Source of the DNA: an uncultured Collinsella sp.
Lineage (GTDB): Bacteria > Actinomycetota > Coriobacteriia > Coriobacteriales > Coriobacteriaceae
Length of the DNA stretch: 40,257 bases
Direction: 5' to 3'
NCBI GenBank assembly: GCA_902494535.1
Contig: CABUTO010000020.1
Coordinates: 1 to 40,257 of the forward strand
Shown: one piece after another, positions 14,018 to 23,105 of the stretch
Numbering within the stretch: the stretch's first letter is position 1
Layout: each line of letters opens with the position of its first letter
The notes under the pieces: model-generated
What the model was told of the DNA's origin: nothing
Seen by the model: only the letters and a program-made list of their open reading frames with translations
Databases searched by the model: none
Made by a program: the position numbers and the translations under genes

Positions 14018-16378
14018 GTGAAGCTCGATACACTCGAGATTGGAAAGGACGCCGTTGTCGCATCGGTGGCATTGGACGATCAGGCACTCCGACAGCATAT
14101 TTTGGACATGGGCCTAACGCCGGGCACCGAAGTTACCATGATGAAGTACGCCCCTATGGGCGACCCGCTCGAGATTCGCCTGCGTGGCTACGAGTTGACG
14201 CTGCGCAAGGACGATGCCGCCCGCATCGAGCTCGTGGGTGTTCACGACACAGACACGGGTCCGCGCGCTAACGCCGCAATCGGCACGACGGAGCACCCGG
14301 CACTGGGCGAGGGCACGTATTCGCCCCGCGCGGCCAAGACGGCCGTGCCCGAGGGCGCACCGCTGCATTTCGCCCTCGCCGGCAACCAAAACTGCGGTAA
14401 GACCACGTTGTTCAACCAACTGACAGGCTCCAATCAACATGTCGGTAACTTTCCCGGCGTGACGGTCGATCGCAAGGACGGTCCTATCCGTAACCATCCC
14501 GAGGCGGGCGTTACCGACCTGCCTGGCATCTATTCGCTGTCACCGTACACGGGCGAAGAGATCGTGAGCCGCCAGTTTATCCTGGATGAGCATCCCGATG
14601 CCATCATCGACATCATCGACGCCACCAACATCGAGCGCAATCTGTACCTAACGCTGCAGCTTATGGAACTCGATCGCCCCATGGTCATCGCGCTCAACAT
14701 GATGGACGAGGTGACGGCCAACGGCGGCGCCGTGGACGTCAACCTGCTCGAGAGCCTGCTGGGCGTGCCCGTTGTCCCCATTAGCGCTGCCCGCAATGAG
14801 GGTATCGGCGAGCTGGTGGATCATGCCTTGCACGTGGCGCGGTTCCGCGAGCGCCCCGGTCGCCTGGACTTCTGTGCGCCCGATGGCTCGGACGGCGGCG
14901 CACTGCATCGCTGCATTCACGGCATCGCCAACCTTATCGAGGACCATGCCGCGACAGCGCATATTCCGGTGCGTTTTGCGGCGACCAAGCTGGTTGAGGG
15001 CGACGAGCTGGTAACCGAGGCGCTTCACCTGGATCGCAACGAGCTCGACGCCATCGAGCACATCATTACCCAGATGGAGGGCGAGGCCGGCACCGACCGC
15101 CTGTCAGCGCTGGCCGATATGCGCTTTAGCTTTATCGGCGACGTGTGCGGGCGCTGCGTCGTCAAGCCGCACGAGAGCCGCGAGCACGTGCGCTCCGTCA
15201 AGATCGACCGCATCCTGACGGGTCGCTACACGGCCATTCCGGCGTTTCTGGTGATCATGGGCCTCGTCTTTTGGCTGACGTTTGGCGTGATCGGCGCGGC
15301 GTTGCAGGGACTCATGGAGAACGGCATCGCTGCCGTCATCGCCTCGGCCGATGCGGGCCTCAAGGCGTTTGGAACCAACGACGTGGTGCGCTCGCTGGCT
15401 GTCGACGGCGTGCTTACGGGCGTGGGCAGCGTACTGACCTTCCTGCCGATTATCGTCGTGCTCTTCTTGTTCCTCTCCATTCTGGAAGACTCCGGATACA
15501 TGGCGCGCGTGGCCTTTGTCATGGATAAGGTACTGCGTCGCTTTGGCCTGTCGGGCCGCAGCTTTGTGCCCATGCTCGTCGGCTTTGGCTGCACCGTGCC
15601 GGCTATCATGTCGACCCGTACGCTCCCATCCGAGCACGACCGCAAGATGACGGTCATGCTCACGCCGTTTATGAGCTGTTCGGCCAAGCTGCCAGTCTAT
15701 GGCCTGCTGTGCGGGGCGTTTTTCCCGCAGGCGACAGTTCCCGCCATGGTCTCGCTCTATCTGATCGGCATCGCGGTCGGTTGCATCGCGGCTTTGGTGC
15801 TCAACCGTACGGCATTTAAGGGCGACCCGGTGCCGTTTATCATGGAGCTTCCCAACTACCGCCTGCCGAGCGTCAAGACGACGGTGATGCTGGCATGGGA
15901 TAAGGCCAAGGACTTTATTACCAAGGCCTTTACCATTATCTTTGCCGCTACCGTTGTCATCTGGTTCCTTCAGACGTTCGACATTCGCTTTAATGTGGTC
16001 GCCGATCAGTCGCAGAGCTTACTTGCCGGTCTGGGTAGCATTATCGCTCCGCTGCTGGCGCCGCTTGGATTTGGCGACTGGCGTGCGTCGACGGCGCTCG
16101 TCACCGGACTTATTGCCAAGGAGAGCGTCATCTCGACCCTCACCGTGCTTTTGGGCGCAACGTCGCCCGCGGTGCTGTCAACCATGTTTTCGCCGTTTAC
16201 CGCTTACGTGTTCCTGGTCTTTACGCTGCTGTACCCGCCCTGCGTGGCGTCCATCGGCGCCGTCAAGAGCGAGCTGGGCGCGCGCTACGCCGTTGCCGTG
16301 TTCGCGTTTCAGGTGACGGTCGCCTGGATCGTGGCGTTTGTCGTGCATTCGGCGGGCATATTGCTGGGGCTGGCTTAA
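14018..16378 (+). CDS. feoB: FeoA-FeoB fusion ferrous iron transporter
   Basis: This 786-residue inner-membrane Fe(II) importer carries a FeoA SH3-like domain (about 1-75: ILDMGLTPGTEVTMMKYAPMGDPLEIRLRGYELTLRKDDA) fused ahead of FeoB. The G domain has G1 GNQNCGKTT (122-130), the VGNFPGVTV switch (142-150), G3 DLPG (167-170), G4 NMMD (227-230) and SAA as G5. The membrane part includes the conserved Cys-containing Gate stretches (VGFGCTVPAIMSTRTL and FMSCSAKLPVYGL). The start is placed at GTG 14018, nine bases after GGAGG; an upstream ATG at 13967 has no ribosome site and adds non-family residues. It stands alone, with candidate iron-repressor boxes upstream. Confidence 0.94.
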   Translation: MKLDTLEIGKDAVVASVALDDQALRQHILDMGLTPGTEVTMMKYAPMGDPLEIRLRGYELTLRKDDAARIELVGVHDTDTGPRANAAIGTTEHPALGEGTYSPRAAKTAVPEGAPLHFALAGNQNCGKTTLFNQLTGSNQHVGNFPGVTVDRKDGPIRNHPEAGVTDLPGIYSLSPYTGEEIVSRQFILDEHPDAIIDIIDATNIERNLYLTLQLMELDRPMVIALNMMDEVTANGGAVDVNLLESLLGVPVVPISAARNEGIGELVDHALHVARFRERPGRLDFCAPDGSDGGALHRCIHGIANLIEDHAATAHIPVRFAATKLVEGDELVTEALHLDRNELDAIEHIITQMEGEAGTDRLSALADMRFSFIGDVCGRCVVKPHESREHVRSVKIDRILTGRYTAIPAFLVIMGLVFWLTFGVIGAALQGLMENGIAAVIASADAGLKAFGTNDVVRSLAVDGVLTGVGSVLTFLPIIVVLFLFLSILEDSGYMARVAFVMDKVLRRFGLSGRSFVPMLVGFGCTVPAIMSTRTLPSEHDRKMTVMLTPFMSCSAKLPVYGLLCGAFFPQATVPAMVSLYLIGIAVGCIAALVLNRTAFKGDPVPFIMELPNYRLPSVKTTVMLAWDKAKDFITKAFTIIFAATVVIWFLQTFDIRFNVVADQSQSLLAGLGSIIAPLLAPLGFGDWRASTALVTGLIAKESVISTLTVLLGATSPAVLSTMFSPFTAYVFLVFTLLYPPCVASIGAVKSELGARYAVAVFAFQVTVAWIVAFVVHSAGILLGLA

Positions 16379-16506
16379 GGGCACGTTGATGCTCTGCGCT
16401 TTTGGGCGAGCAACAATTCAATAAAATGAGCCAAAATACCGGCAATTGTCGGCCTGCGGGGACTGTCCTACGCTTCAGATTGCCGTTCGCTGTCTATTTG
16501 CTGCCG

Positions 16507-16522
16507 TTTACGGATTCGTAAA
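16507..16522. promoter_or_regulatory. Palindrome in the 313-base leader of the PTS gene
   Basis: TTTACG-GATT-CGTAAA is a perfect 6-bp-arm palindrome within the gap 16379-16691. The CGTAAATA at its right end recurs as CGTAAATA in the RpiR-GH4 intergenic region (near 19215), so both may be sites for the same regulator; this is weak evidence. No clear terminator follows feoAB, and no strong promoter was identified; a TATAGA at about 16666 is a possible -10. Confidence 0.3.
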
Positions 16523-16691
16523 TACTTGCAATCGTCGGTCGATTTAGCCGTATTACGCGATGTCGATGCGCATTTTGTGCGCCCCTTTCTACAATCACCT
16601 TGTTTCTATTGCCGAACAAGTCTTCCGTTTCGCCTGTGTGGGGACGTGGGGTGCAATAGTCGTTTATAGAGGATCATTGAGAGGGGAATTG

Positions 16692-18356
16692 ATGAAAGAA
16701 AAATTCCAATCGTTCGGAAAGGCAATGCTCGTTCCGATTACGCTCATTGCTATTTCCGGTCTCTTTTTGGGTATCGGTAGCGTTTTTACGACCGAACTGA
16801 CCCTTGTGTCCCTTGGCGTTAATTGGGACTGGTATGCCGCTTCGCCGCTCTTTACGTTCTTCTCGGTATTTAAGGGTCTCGGCGAGGTAATCATTGGAAA
16901 CCTCGGTGTTTTGTTTGCCGTCGGCTGCGCCTTCTCCTTGTCTCGTAAAGAGAAGGGCTGGGCTGCCTTTTCTGCCCTTGTCTGTTATCTCACCATGCTC
17001 AAGACGGTTGAGATTCTGCTTGGAGCAGCTGGCTTGGCTGCCGACAATACAACGGTGGAAGCTCTTCAGGCCGTCGGCCTTACGTCCATTCAGGCGAGTG
17101 AGCAGTCCGCACTCTACACTACCTCGCTCGGCTTTTTTGGCTACAGCTCTGGTGTCTTTGGCGGCATTATCGTGGGCTGCCTGGTCGCCTGGATCACCGG
17201 CCGTTTTTACAAGACCAAGCTTCCAACGGCGCTGGCGTTTTTTGCGGGTAGTCGAACGGTCCCCATTGTATCGCTGGTCGCTGGTGGCATCCTGGGCGGC
17301 ATCATGTACTTCGTCTGGCCCGTCATCGGTGGATGCTTTTCGGGTATTGCGACGTTCGTGAAAGGCTCCGGTCTGTTCGGTACGTTTGTCTATCGCTGGG
17401 TGCTCGAGAGCCTTGTGCCGTTTGGCTTGCATCCGCTGCTCGAGACGCCCATGTATTGGACTGAGCTTGGCGGCTCCATGGTCGTCGATGGAACGCGCGT
17501 GGTGGGCAATAGCGCTATTCAGCTTGCACAGCTCGCTTCTCCCAGCAGCGACAAGCTCTTGGTTAGGGCCTTCATGGCTGGCTATGGCATTAACGATTAC
17601 GCGTTGTTCCCGGGCATCGCCCTTGCTATGTGGTCTTGTGCCAAGCCCCAGAACCGCAAGAAGGTTGCTGGCCTTTTAATCCCCACAGTGATTTCGACTG
17701 TTTTCTTTGGCGTTACGGAGCCCATTCTCTTTACGTTCTTGTTTGCCGCCCCCTGGCTCTACTTTGGCGTTTACGCTCCGCTTTCCGGACTGGGTGAAGT
17801 TCTCTCGGAGGCAATGGGCGTTTCGGTGTACCAGGGAAATATCAAGGACCTGATCCCATTCTTATTCCGCCCCGAGAAGCTTAATCTGCTTCCGTACCTT
17901 ATTCTGCTCCCTGCCTTTTTCCTGGCAGCTTTCTTCCTCTTCCGGTTCTTTATTACTAAGTTCGATATTAAGACGCCCGGTCGAGATGATAGTGACGATA
18001 TTGAGTTGATCAACAGCAGAGCCGAGTTCGAGGCAAAGGCCGCTGAGGCAAAGGGCGAGTCTGGTAGCACTCCCGAGAAGGCAGTCCAGGGCCGTGCGAC
18101 CAAGGACAGCGCGCTTGCTGTTGGCATTGTCGAAGCGCTTGGTGGAGCCGACAACATTGATGATCTTGACAACTGCATCTCACGTCTTCGCGTGATTGTC
18201 AAGGATGGTTCTAAGGTTGCAGACGACGAGGTGTTCACCAAGAATCTTGAAGCTATGGGCGTTATCCGCCTGAGCGACAAGGCGATCCAGGTCATTTACG
18301 GTCCTCGTGTCGGCGAAGTCGCTTCTGAGGTGCACGAAGTTCTCGGTGACGAGTAA
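16692..18356 (+). CDS. PTS sugar transporter subunit EIICB, glucose/glucoside family
   Basis: This is a 554-residue sugar permease that phosphorylates its substrate during uptake. The EIIC domain (about 1-415) has ten or so hydrophobic segments and the family motif GVTEPILFTFLF, with the active-site Glu. The EIIB domain is C-terminal, with Cys495 in DNCISRLRV as the phosphorylated residue. The IIC-then-IIB order matches glucose, N-acetylglucosamine and maltose/alpha-glucoside systems, not the BglF order. There is no IIA domain; the free EIIA at 8058-8621 is a candidate donor. The start at 16692 follows GAGAGGGG. The neighbouring RpiR regulator and GH4 hydrolase suggest a glucoside substrate. 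Confidence 0.88.
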   Translation: MKEKFQSFGKAMLVPITLIAISGLFLGIGSVFTTELTLVSLGVNWDWYAASPLFTFFSVFKGLGEVIIGNLGVLFAVGCAFSLSRKEKGWAAFSALVCYLTMLKTVEILLGAAGLAADNTTVEALQAVGLTSIQASEQSALYTTSLGFFGYSSGVFGGIIVGCLVAWITGRFYKTKLPTALAFFAGSRTVPIVSLVAGGILGGIMYFVWPVIGGCFSGIATFVKGSGLFGTFVYRWVLESLVPFGLHPLLETPMYWTELGGSMVVDGTRVVGNSAIQLAQLASPSSDKLLVRAFMAGYGINDYALFPGIALAMWSCAKPQNRKKVAGLLIPTVISTVFFGVTEPILFTFLFAAPWLYFGVYAPLSGLGEVLSEAMGVSVYQGNIKDLIPFLFRPEKLNLLPYLILLPAFFLAAFFLFRFFITKFDIKTPGRDDSDDIELINSRAEFEAKAAEAKGESGSTPEKAVQGRATKDSALAVGIVEALGGADNIDDLDNCISRLRVIVKDGSKVADDEVFTKNLEAMGVIRLSDKAIQVIYGPRVGEVASEVHEVLGDE

Positions 18357-18395
18357 AACGCGCAAGTGGTTTGCAATTGCAAAGCGCAATTCCAG

Positions 18396-18443
18396 GGCTT
18401 GGCTTCCTATCGCATGATTTAGGGGGCCAAGCCTTCTTGCTTT
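18396..18443 (+). terminator. Probable terminator after the PTS gene
   Basis: GGCTTGGC pairs with GCCAAGCC (18426-18433) over a 22-base loop and is followed by TTCTTGCTTT. The stem overlaps the 3' end of the convergent RpiR gene. The loop is long, so strength is uncertain. A separate palindrome, TTTGCAATTGCAAA, lies at 18370-18383. Confidence 0.45.
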
Positions 18444-19171
18444 AGATTGTCAAGGCAGATGCTCAATAGTTCTTCGAATGCGAGAATACAACTTCCGGTA
18501 AAGCAGTTAGGCTTAACGTTCTTAAGATCCATTGGGTGATCGTCATGTATCGTAAAGATCGCGTCTGCCGTCTTGGCGAGCTCGCTGTCTTCGTTGCCGG
18601 TAAACGCGAGGGTTGTAATGCCCGCGTCGTGGCATGCCCTTGCGGTTTCTAGGATGGCTTCTGTTTGGCCCGATTTGGATATGAGCATCATGCAGCTGAG
18701 CGTATTTCGGTTGGACTCGACAAACTGATCGGTTTCTAGGAAGTCCTGTATGACGGCCAAAAAGCCAAGCCCAACGAGCTTGGTCGCCATGTACTGCGCA
18801 ACGATGCGTGAGAAGCCCTCTCCGTTTACTCCGATCATTCTGTTGCGATGCAAGGCGGCGATGAATACGTCTACATCTCCGGTGTGGCATATGAAGTGGA
18901 CGCTACTGTCTTTGAGTGATTGATTCATTTCGCGGGAGACATGCTGAAGGTGCTTGAGATCGTACATCATTTCGCGGTAGCCACGGTAGCCGAGCTTTTT
19001 CGAAAGCCTGATGACTGTCGTCATGCTGGTAAAGCATGCCATGGCGACGGGTTTTATGCCAATATCATCGAGGGTGTCGATATTGTTGAGTAGGTATTCG
19101 AGTACGCTTTGCTCGGTTTCGGATAGCTTTGCGGCTGAGTAGAGCTTGGAAATCTGCTTTTTATCAACCAT
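18419..19171 (-). CDS. MurR/RpiR-family regulator (HTH plus SIS domain)
   Basis: This is a 250-residue sugar-phosphate-responsive regulator. The N-terminal RpiR HTH shows KLSETEQSVLEYLLNN and then MACFTSMTTVIRLSKKLGYRGYREMMYDL. The C-terminal SIS domain has the phospho-sugar-binding pattern MMLISKSGQTEAILETARACHDAGITTLAFTGNEDSELAKTAD. Such proteins sense sugar phosphates released by adjacent PTS and hydrolase genes. The ATG at 19171 follows GGAAGGGAG; the upstream frame overlaps the divergent gene. It lies between the PTS (convergent) and GH4 (divergent) genes and most likely regulates both. Confidence 0.9.
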   Translation of the reverse strand: MVDKKQISKLYSAAKLSETEQSVLEYLLNNIDTLDDIGIKPVAMACFTSMTTVIRLSKKLGYRGYREMMYDLKHLQHVSREMNQSLKDSSVHFICHTGDVDVFIAALHRNRMIGVNGEGFSRIVAQYMATKLVGLGFLAVIQDFLETDQFVESNRNTLSCMMLISKSGQTEAILETARACHDAGITTLAFTGNEDSELAKTADAIFTIHDDHPMDLKNVKPNCFTGSCILAFEELLSICLDNLKQEGLAP

Positions 19172-19283
19172 CGGTGCTCCCTTCCCGCCGGACGTGTGCG
19201 GCCGCTTCCGTTGCGTAAATAATAACTCCTTGGGGAATTCCTTTCCCGCCTTGCAGCCGGGGCGGCAAGCGGCCCTCCATGCT

Positions 19284-19296
19284 GGATACAATATCC
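19284..19296. promoter_or_regulatory. Palindrome between RpiR and GH4 genes (candidate operator)
   Basis: GGATA-CAA-TATCC is a perfect interrupted palindrome 50 bases before the GH4 start, and it contains TACAAT, a good -10 hexamer. An RpiR-type regulator encoded next door is the likely ligand. The rest of the 175-base divergent region has no stronger site. Confidence 0.45.
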
Positions 19297-19346
19297 ATAC
19301 ACAGGCGAACCATGCAATATTGAATGTGCTAATTGGGGGTTTCGAT

Positions 19347-20720
19347 ATGAAGCTTACGGTCATAGGGGGCGGCGGCGTCCGCTCCATGTTTTTGGCAAAG
19401 AGCATAGCCCAGCAGGCGTCATCGCTTGGAATCGACGAACTTGTGTTTATGGACAATGATCCCGAGAAGCTGCGCATCTACGGTGGCCTCGCCGCCCATG
19501 TCTCGGGCATGCTTTGCCCCGCGCTTAATTTTTCACTGACGGGCGATGCAGTCGAGGCCGTTAAGGACGCCGATTACGTGATCACGACGATTCGCGTCGG
19601 TGGGGACCATATGCGCGTTCGCGATGAGCGCATTGCTCTTTCACATGGGGTTCTTGGCCAAGAGACGACTGGCGCAGCCGGCGTGTCTTTTGCCATGCGC
19701 TCCATCCCCGCGCTTGCTTCGTATTGCGAGTTAATCAAGAAGTACGCAAAGCCGGACGTCAAGGTGTTTAACTTTACTAATCCCGCCGGCGTCGTATCTC
19801 AGGCCCTACGCGATATGGGCTATGATTTTACTTATGGCATTTGCGATGCCCCCTCGGGCATGTTGCATCAGTTTGCCGAGTATAAAGGCGTTGATCCCGC
19901 ATCGGTTCAGGGCGAGTGCTATGGACTCAATCACCTCTCGTTCTTCCGCAATGTGACGGTTGACGGCGAGGACATCATGCCCGACCTGATCCACGACGAC
20001 GGGGCATATGCTCATACAGATCTTAGGTTCTTCGAGAAGGACCTCGTTCTAAATCGCGGATGCGTGCCAAATGAGTACCTATATTATTTCTACTATCGCG
20101 AGCGCGCCGTTGCCAACGTTCTCTCTTCGCCCCAGACGCGCGGCGAACTAATCGAAGAAATTAATCGAGAAATGACGAGCGAGCTTGCATCTATCGATAT
20201 TGAGAACGACTTCGAAAAAGGCCTCGCGTGCTTTGAGAAGTGGTACGGAATGCGCGAAAACAACTACATGGCGGCCGAGACGGGTATTCGTCGCGACAAG
20301 CCGTGGACGTTTGACGTGTACGGCAAAGATGCTGGTGGATACGCGGGTGTCGCGCTCCGTTTCATGGATATTGCTCGCTCTGGCAAGACGCAGCAGATGA
20401 TCCTGTGCACCCCCAACAATGGCGCCATCCCCGGCCTTCTCGATACAGATGTCATTGAGTCAACGTGCGATATCTCCACCGATGGCTGCGTACCGCATCG
20501 CGTCGAAGCCGATTCTGTGCCCGCGGGAAACCTCGAATTGATTCGTCGCGTCAAGTACTACGAGCGCACCGTGGCGCGTGGCATCGTTAACCGATCGAAG
20601 CGCGACATTGTCGAGAGCCTCGCGATGCACCCGCTCGTTAATTCGTACTCCTTGGCGAAAGATATCGCCGCGCAGTACTTTGAGCTTAACAGCGACTACA
20701 TCGACGGCTGGACAGACTAG
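19347..20720 (+). CDS. GH4 6-phospho-glycosidase (NAD+ and metal dependent)
   Basis: This is a 457-residue cytoplasmic hydrolase. The Rossmann start MKLTVIGGGG (1-10) binds NAD+. RVGGDHMRVRDERIALSHGVLGQETTG, FNFTNPAGVV (141-150), Cys166-Asp167 in CDAP and His196 in GLNHL give the cofactor and metal site. GH4 subgroups are told apart by a CDMP motif (6-phospho-alpha-glucosidase) or CNVP (6-phospho-beta-glucosidase). Here it reads CDAP, nearer the alpha type, while the FNFTNPAG and GQETTG wording is closer to beta enzymes. The anomer preference is therefore left open. GGGGG lies shortly before the ATG. It would cleave the phospho-disaccharide brought in by the nearby EIICB. Confidence 0.85.
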   Translation: MKLTVIGGGGVRSMFLAKSIAQQASSLGIDELVFMDNDPEKLRIYGGLAAHVSGMLCPALNFSLTGDAVEAVKDADYVITTIRVGGDHMRVRDERIALSHGVLGQETTGAAGVSFAMRSIPALASYCELIKKYAKPDVKVFNFTNPAGVVSQALRDMGYDFTYGICDAPSGMLHQFAEYKGVDPASVQGECYGLNHLSFFRNVTVDGEDIMPDLIHDDGAYAHTDLRFFEKDLVLNRGCVPNEYLYYFYYRERAVANVLSSPQTRGELIEEINREMTSELASIDIENDFEKGLACFEKWYGMRENNYMAAETGIRRDKPWTFDVYGKDAGGYAGVALRFMDIARSGKTQQMILCTPNNGAIPGLLDTDVIESTCDISTDGCVPHRVEADSVPAGNLELIRRVKYYERTVARGIVNRSKRDIVESLAMHPLVNSYSLAKDIAAQYFELNSDYIDGWTD

Positions 20721-20810
20721 TCTGGACGTTAAAACTAGAAATTATGGATGGGCGGACCGGCGTTTATATTGGCGCCCGTTCGCCCTGCTTAGTAAGAAAA
20801 CGGGTATGGA

Positions 20811-21638
20811 GTGAACTTGCGAGAGAACTTCAATGTCTTTCTGGAATCGGGCGATCGGGCGAAGGGATGCCGGAGTGGCTGCACGATGGCGTTATATATC
20901 CCCTTGTTTGTTATGAGCGCGCTTCAAATTGGTGTATCAAACGTTGCAACTGAGCTCGCCTATATCAATCCGTCCATTACGCTTATTTGCACTGTGGTCG
21001 CAGCCTTTTTGAACCTGCTTCTATCGAATGCGGTTTTTTCATTATTTGCTGTCGACCGATCCAAAGAGACGGTGCAACCGGCTCGAACCCTTCCGGTTTA
21101 TCTCTTGGCCTCGACGGTTCCCCTCCAGATTTCTGGGGCGCTACTAATTTATTTGGTTCACTTGATTTTATCGGCAATTGTAGTCTTTGCCTCGCTTGCG
21201 AGCAGCCAGCTCGGGGTGTTGTGCTCGCTTGTGGTGACGGTAATCGTGACGCTTCTTTCCGCGTCGTTCGTATTCGTGTTGATTGAAGATGCAGACGTGG
21301 GGCAGAGGGGGCTACGGGGCATTCGGTTTGCACCACGCTACATCATGCGTTCGTTCACGGTGCTTCGTTCCTCCTGGAGAGAAATCGCGCGTCCCGCAAT
21401 GCTGCTGGTGGCATGGAACCTGGTTGCAAGTTGCGCTATCCAGGTTCTTGTTGGATGGGTAGTTTCGAGCGTGGCGCTGCCGTCGGTACTTTCAGTGACG
21501 GCGCTTGTACACGAGGGACTTTATTATGGGGCGTTTGCTTATATGCTGCTTTTGCTAGTTCATTGTGCGGTTGCGAGTTGGCTCGAAATTGACGTGCTCT
21601 TGGGGGTGTCCTTGTGCGTATCCGAGCAGGCGCGATAG
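20811..21638 (+). CDS. Predicted integral membrane protein, unknown function
   Basis: The protein has up to 275 residues and about six hydrophobic segments: near 27-45, 55-78, 90-120, 130-155, 195-225 and 235-270. No motif was recognised. The start is uncertain: GTG 20811 has only a weak ribosome site, and ATG 20886 (MALYIPLFVMSAL) has GGAG ten bases upstream and also begins at a membrane segment. Codon use is less G/C-rich than in neighbouring core genes, hinting at acquired or fast-evolving DNA. It follows the GH4 gene by 90 bases in the same direction and could be cotranscribed. No function is proposed. Confidence 0.6.
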   Translation: MNLRENFNVFLESGDRAKGCRSGCTMALYIPLFVMSALQIGVSNVATELAYINPSITLICTVVAAFLNLLLSNAVFSLFAVDRSKETVQPARTLPVYLLASTVPLQISGALLIYLVHLILSAIVVFASLASSQLGVLCSLVVTVIVTLLSASFVFVLIEDADVGQRGLRGIRFAPRYIMRSFTVLRSSWREIARPAMLLVAWNLVASCAIQVLVGWVVSSVALPSVLSVTALVHEGLYYGAFAYMLLLLVHCAVASWLEIDVLLGVSLCVSEQAR

Positions 21639-21767
21639 CCCGAAGATGAAGCCGCTTTTTCAACATTGAGTTCCTGTGTATCTTGCTTTCTAAGCAGAAT
21701 TGGCGCGCCGTCCGTTAACGATCGTTTTCCAAGAATTCTTTTGTTGCTCATTTTATAGACTTCTCAT

Positions 21768-21776
21768 TGCTATAAT
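21768..21776 (+). promoter_or_regulatory. Extended -10 promoter of the MFS gene
   Basis: TGCTATAAT is a perfect extended -10 element (TG-N-TATAAT) 38 bases before the ATG. The -35 region is poor (CATTTT at 17 bases), which is typical when an extended -10 is present. The remaining gap from 21639 holds nothing else recognised. Confidence 0.65.
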
Positions 21777-21813
21777 CGCCCACCGCCCAAGACAATCGGA
21801 GAGGTTTTCCTAT

Positions 21814-23010
21814 ATGGCTCAAACAAAGCAAGATGGCATCTCACTCAAGCAGTGGCTCCCGCTTATCGGGCTCGCCTGTTGCGCGTTCGTATTCAACACG
21901 TCGGAGTTCATGCCCATCGGCCTGCTGACCGACATCGCCGCGTCGTTTTCGCTCACCGAGGCCCAAGCTGGCATCATGATCTCGGTCTATGCCTGGGGTG
22001 TCATGCTGCTGTCGCTGCCGCTTATGGTGTTTGCCTCGCGCTTTGAGTTCAAGCGGATGCTGCTGGGCGTGCTTGCCGTGTTCTCGCTGGGCCAGTTCCT
22101 GTCTGCCTTGGCGCCGACCTATCCCATCTTAGTCTGCGCGCGCCTGGTGGTTGCCTGCGCGCACGCCGTGTTCTGGTCGGTCGCCTCGATCATGGCCTCG
22201 CGTCTGGTCGATACGCGTCATGGGGCGCTCGCCATCAGCATGATCGCCACGGGCTCGTCCATCGCGCAGATCTTTGGCTTGCCGATCGGCCGCGCCATCG
22301 GGCTGGCCGTGGGTTGGCGCATGACGTTTGCCGCGGTCGGGGCCTTCTCTGCCGCTGCGGTGGTGTACCAGGCGGCGGTGTTCCCGGCCATGCCGGCGGG
22401 TGAGCGCTTTACCGTCAAACAGCTGCCCGAGCTGCTTAAGAACCCGTTCCTGATCGCGCTCTACGCGGTCACGGTCTTTATTGCGACCGGCTACTACGCG
22501 GGTTACAGCTATATCGAGCCCTTCCTGGCTCAGGTCGCGCATGTCGACGCAAGCGCTATCACCATGACGCTCACGGCGTTTGGCTGCTCCGGCCTGGTGG
22601 GCAGCTGGCTGTTTGGCCGTCTGTTCGACGGGCACCGCTTCCCGTTCTTGGCTTTCACGCTTTCCGGCGTGGCAGCGGCCCTGCTGCTCATGGCTCCCAC
22701 GGCTTCGGCGCTCGTGGCGGTGCTTGCCGTCTGCGCGTTGTGGGGCTGCTGTGGTACGGCCTTTAACGTGGCTTTTCAGGCCGAGCTCATCAAGTACACG
22801 CCGTCGGACTCGTCGGCTGTCGCCATGTCGATTTTCTCGGGCCTGTTCAATCTGGGTATCGGCACGGGCACGGCGATTGGCGGCGCCGTGGTTTCGGGTC
22901 CCGGTATCGCCTGGATCGGCTTCGCGGGTGGGGCGATTGCCGTCGTGGGCGTCATCCTCGCCATCACGGTGCTATTCCCGGCCATACGCCGCGCCAAGGT
23001 CGTCGCCTAA
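21814..23010 (+). CDS. MFS exporter (sugar/drug efflux, SotB-like)
   Basis: This 398-residue major facilitator protein has twelve predicted helices. The N-terminus has the FNTSEFMPIGLLTDIAASF pattern of the DHA1 SotB/YdeA/AraJ group, followed by the A-like loop (FASRFEFKRMLLG). Proteins of this group export sugars such as arabinose or IPTG, or drugs. The start at 21814 follows GGAGAGG; upstream in-frame sequence is not family-like. It has its own extended -10 promoter. The substrate is not inferable here. Confidence 0.82.
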   Translation: MAQTKQDGISLKQWLPLIGLACCAFVFNTSEFMPIGLLTDIAASFSLTEAQAGIMISVYAWGVMLLSLPLMVFASRFEFKRMLLGVLAVFSLGQFLSALAPTYPILVCARLVVACAHAVFWSVASIMASRLVDTRHGALAISMIATGSSIAQIFGLPIGRAIGLAVGWRMTFAAVGAFSAAAVVYQAAVFPAMPAGERFTVKQLPELLKNPFLIALYAVTVFIATGYYAGYSYIEPFLAQVAHVDASAITMTLTAFGCSGLVGSWLFGRLFDGHRFPFLAFTLSGVAAALLLMAPTASALVAVLAVCALWGCCGTAFNVAFQAELIKYTPSDSSAVAMSIFSGLFNLGIGTGTAIGGAVVSGPGIAWIGFAGGAIAVVGVILAITVLFPAIRRAKVVA

Positions 23011-23025
23011 TCACGTCCCCTCATC

Positions 23026-23092
23026 AGTTGCGGTGGAATAGTTCCTGTTTAAGGCCTCTGAAGGCCCAAGCGGGAACTATTTCACCGCAACT
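23026..23092 (+). repeat. Inverted-repeat element, GTTGCGGTG family, copy 2
   Basis: AGTTGCGGTGGAATAGTTCC pairs with GGAACTATTTCACCGCAACT with one G-U position, and AGGCC/GGCC forms a nested hairpin in the loop. It is the same family as 9791-9859, again just after the stop codon of a plus-strand gene. It has no U-tract, so it acts at most as a 3'-end stabilising hairpin. Confidence 0.75.
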
Positions 23093-23105
23093 TAGAAAGG
23101 GGCTG

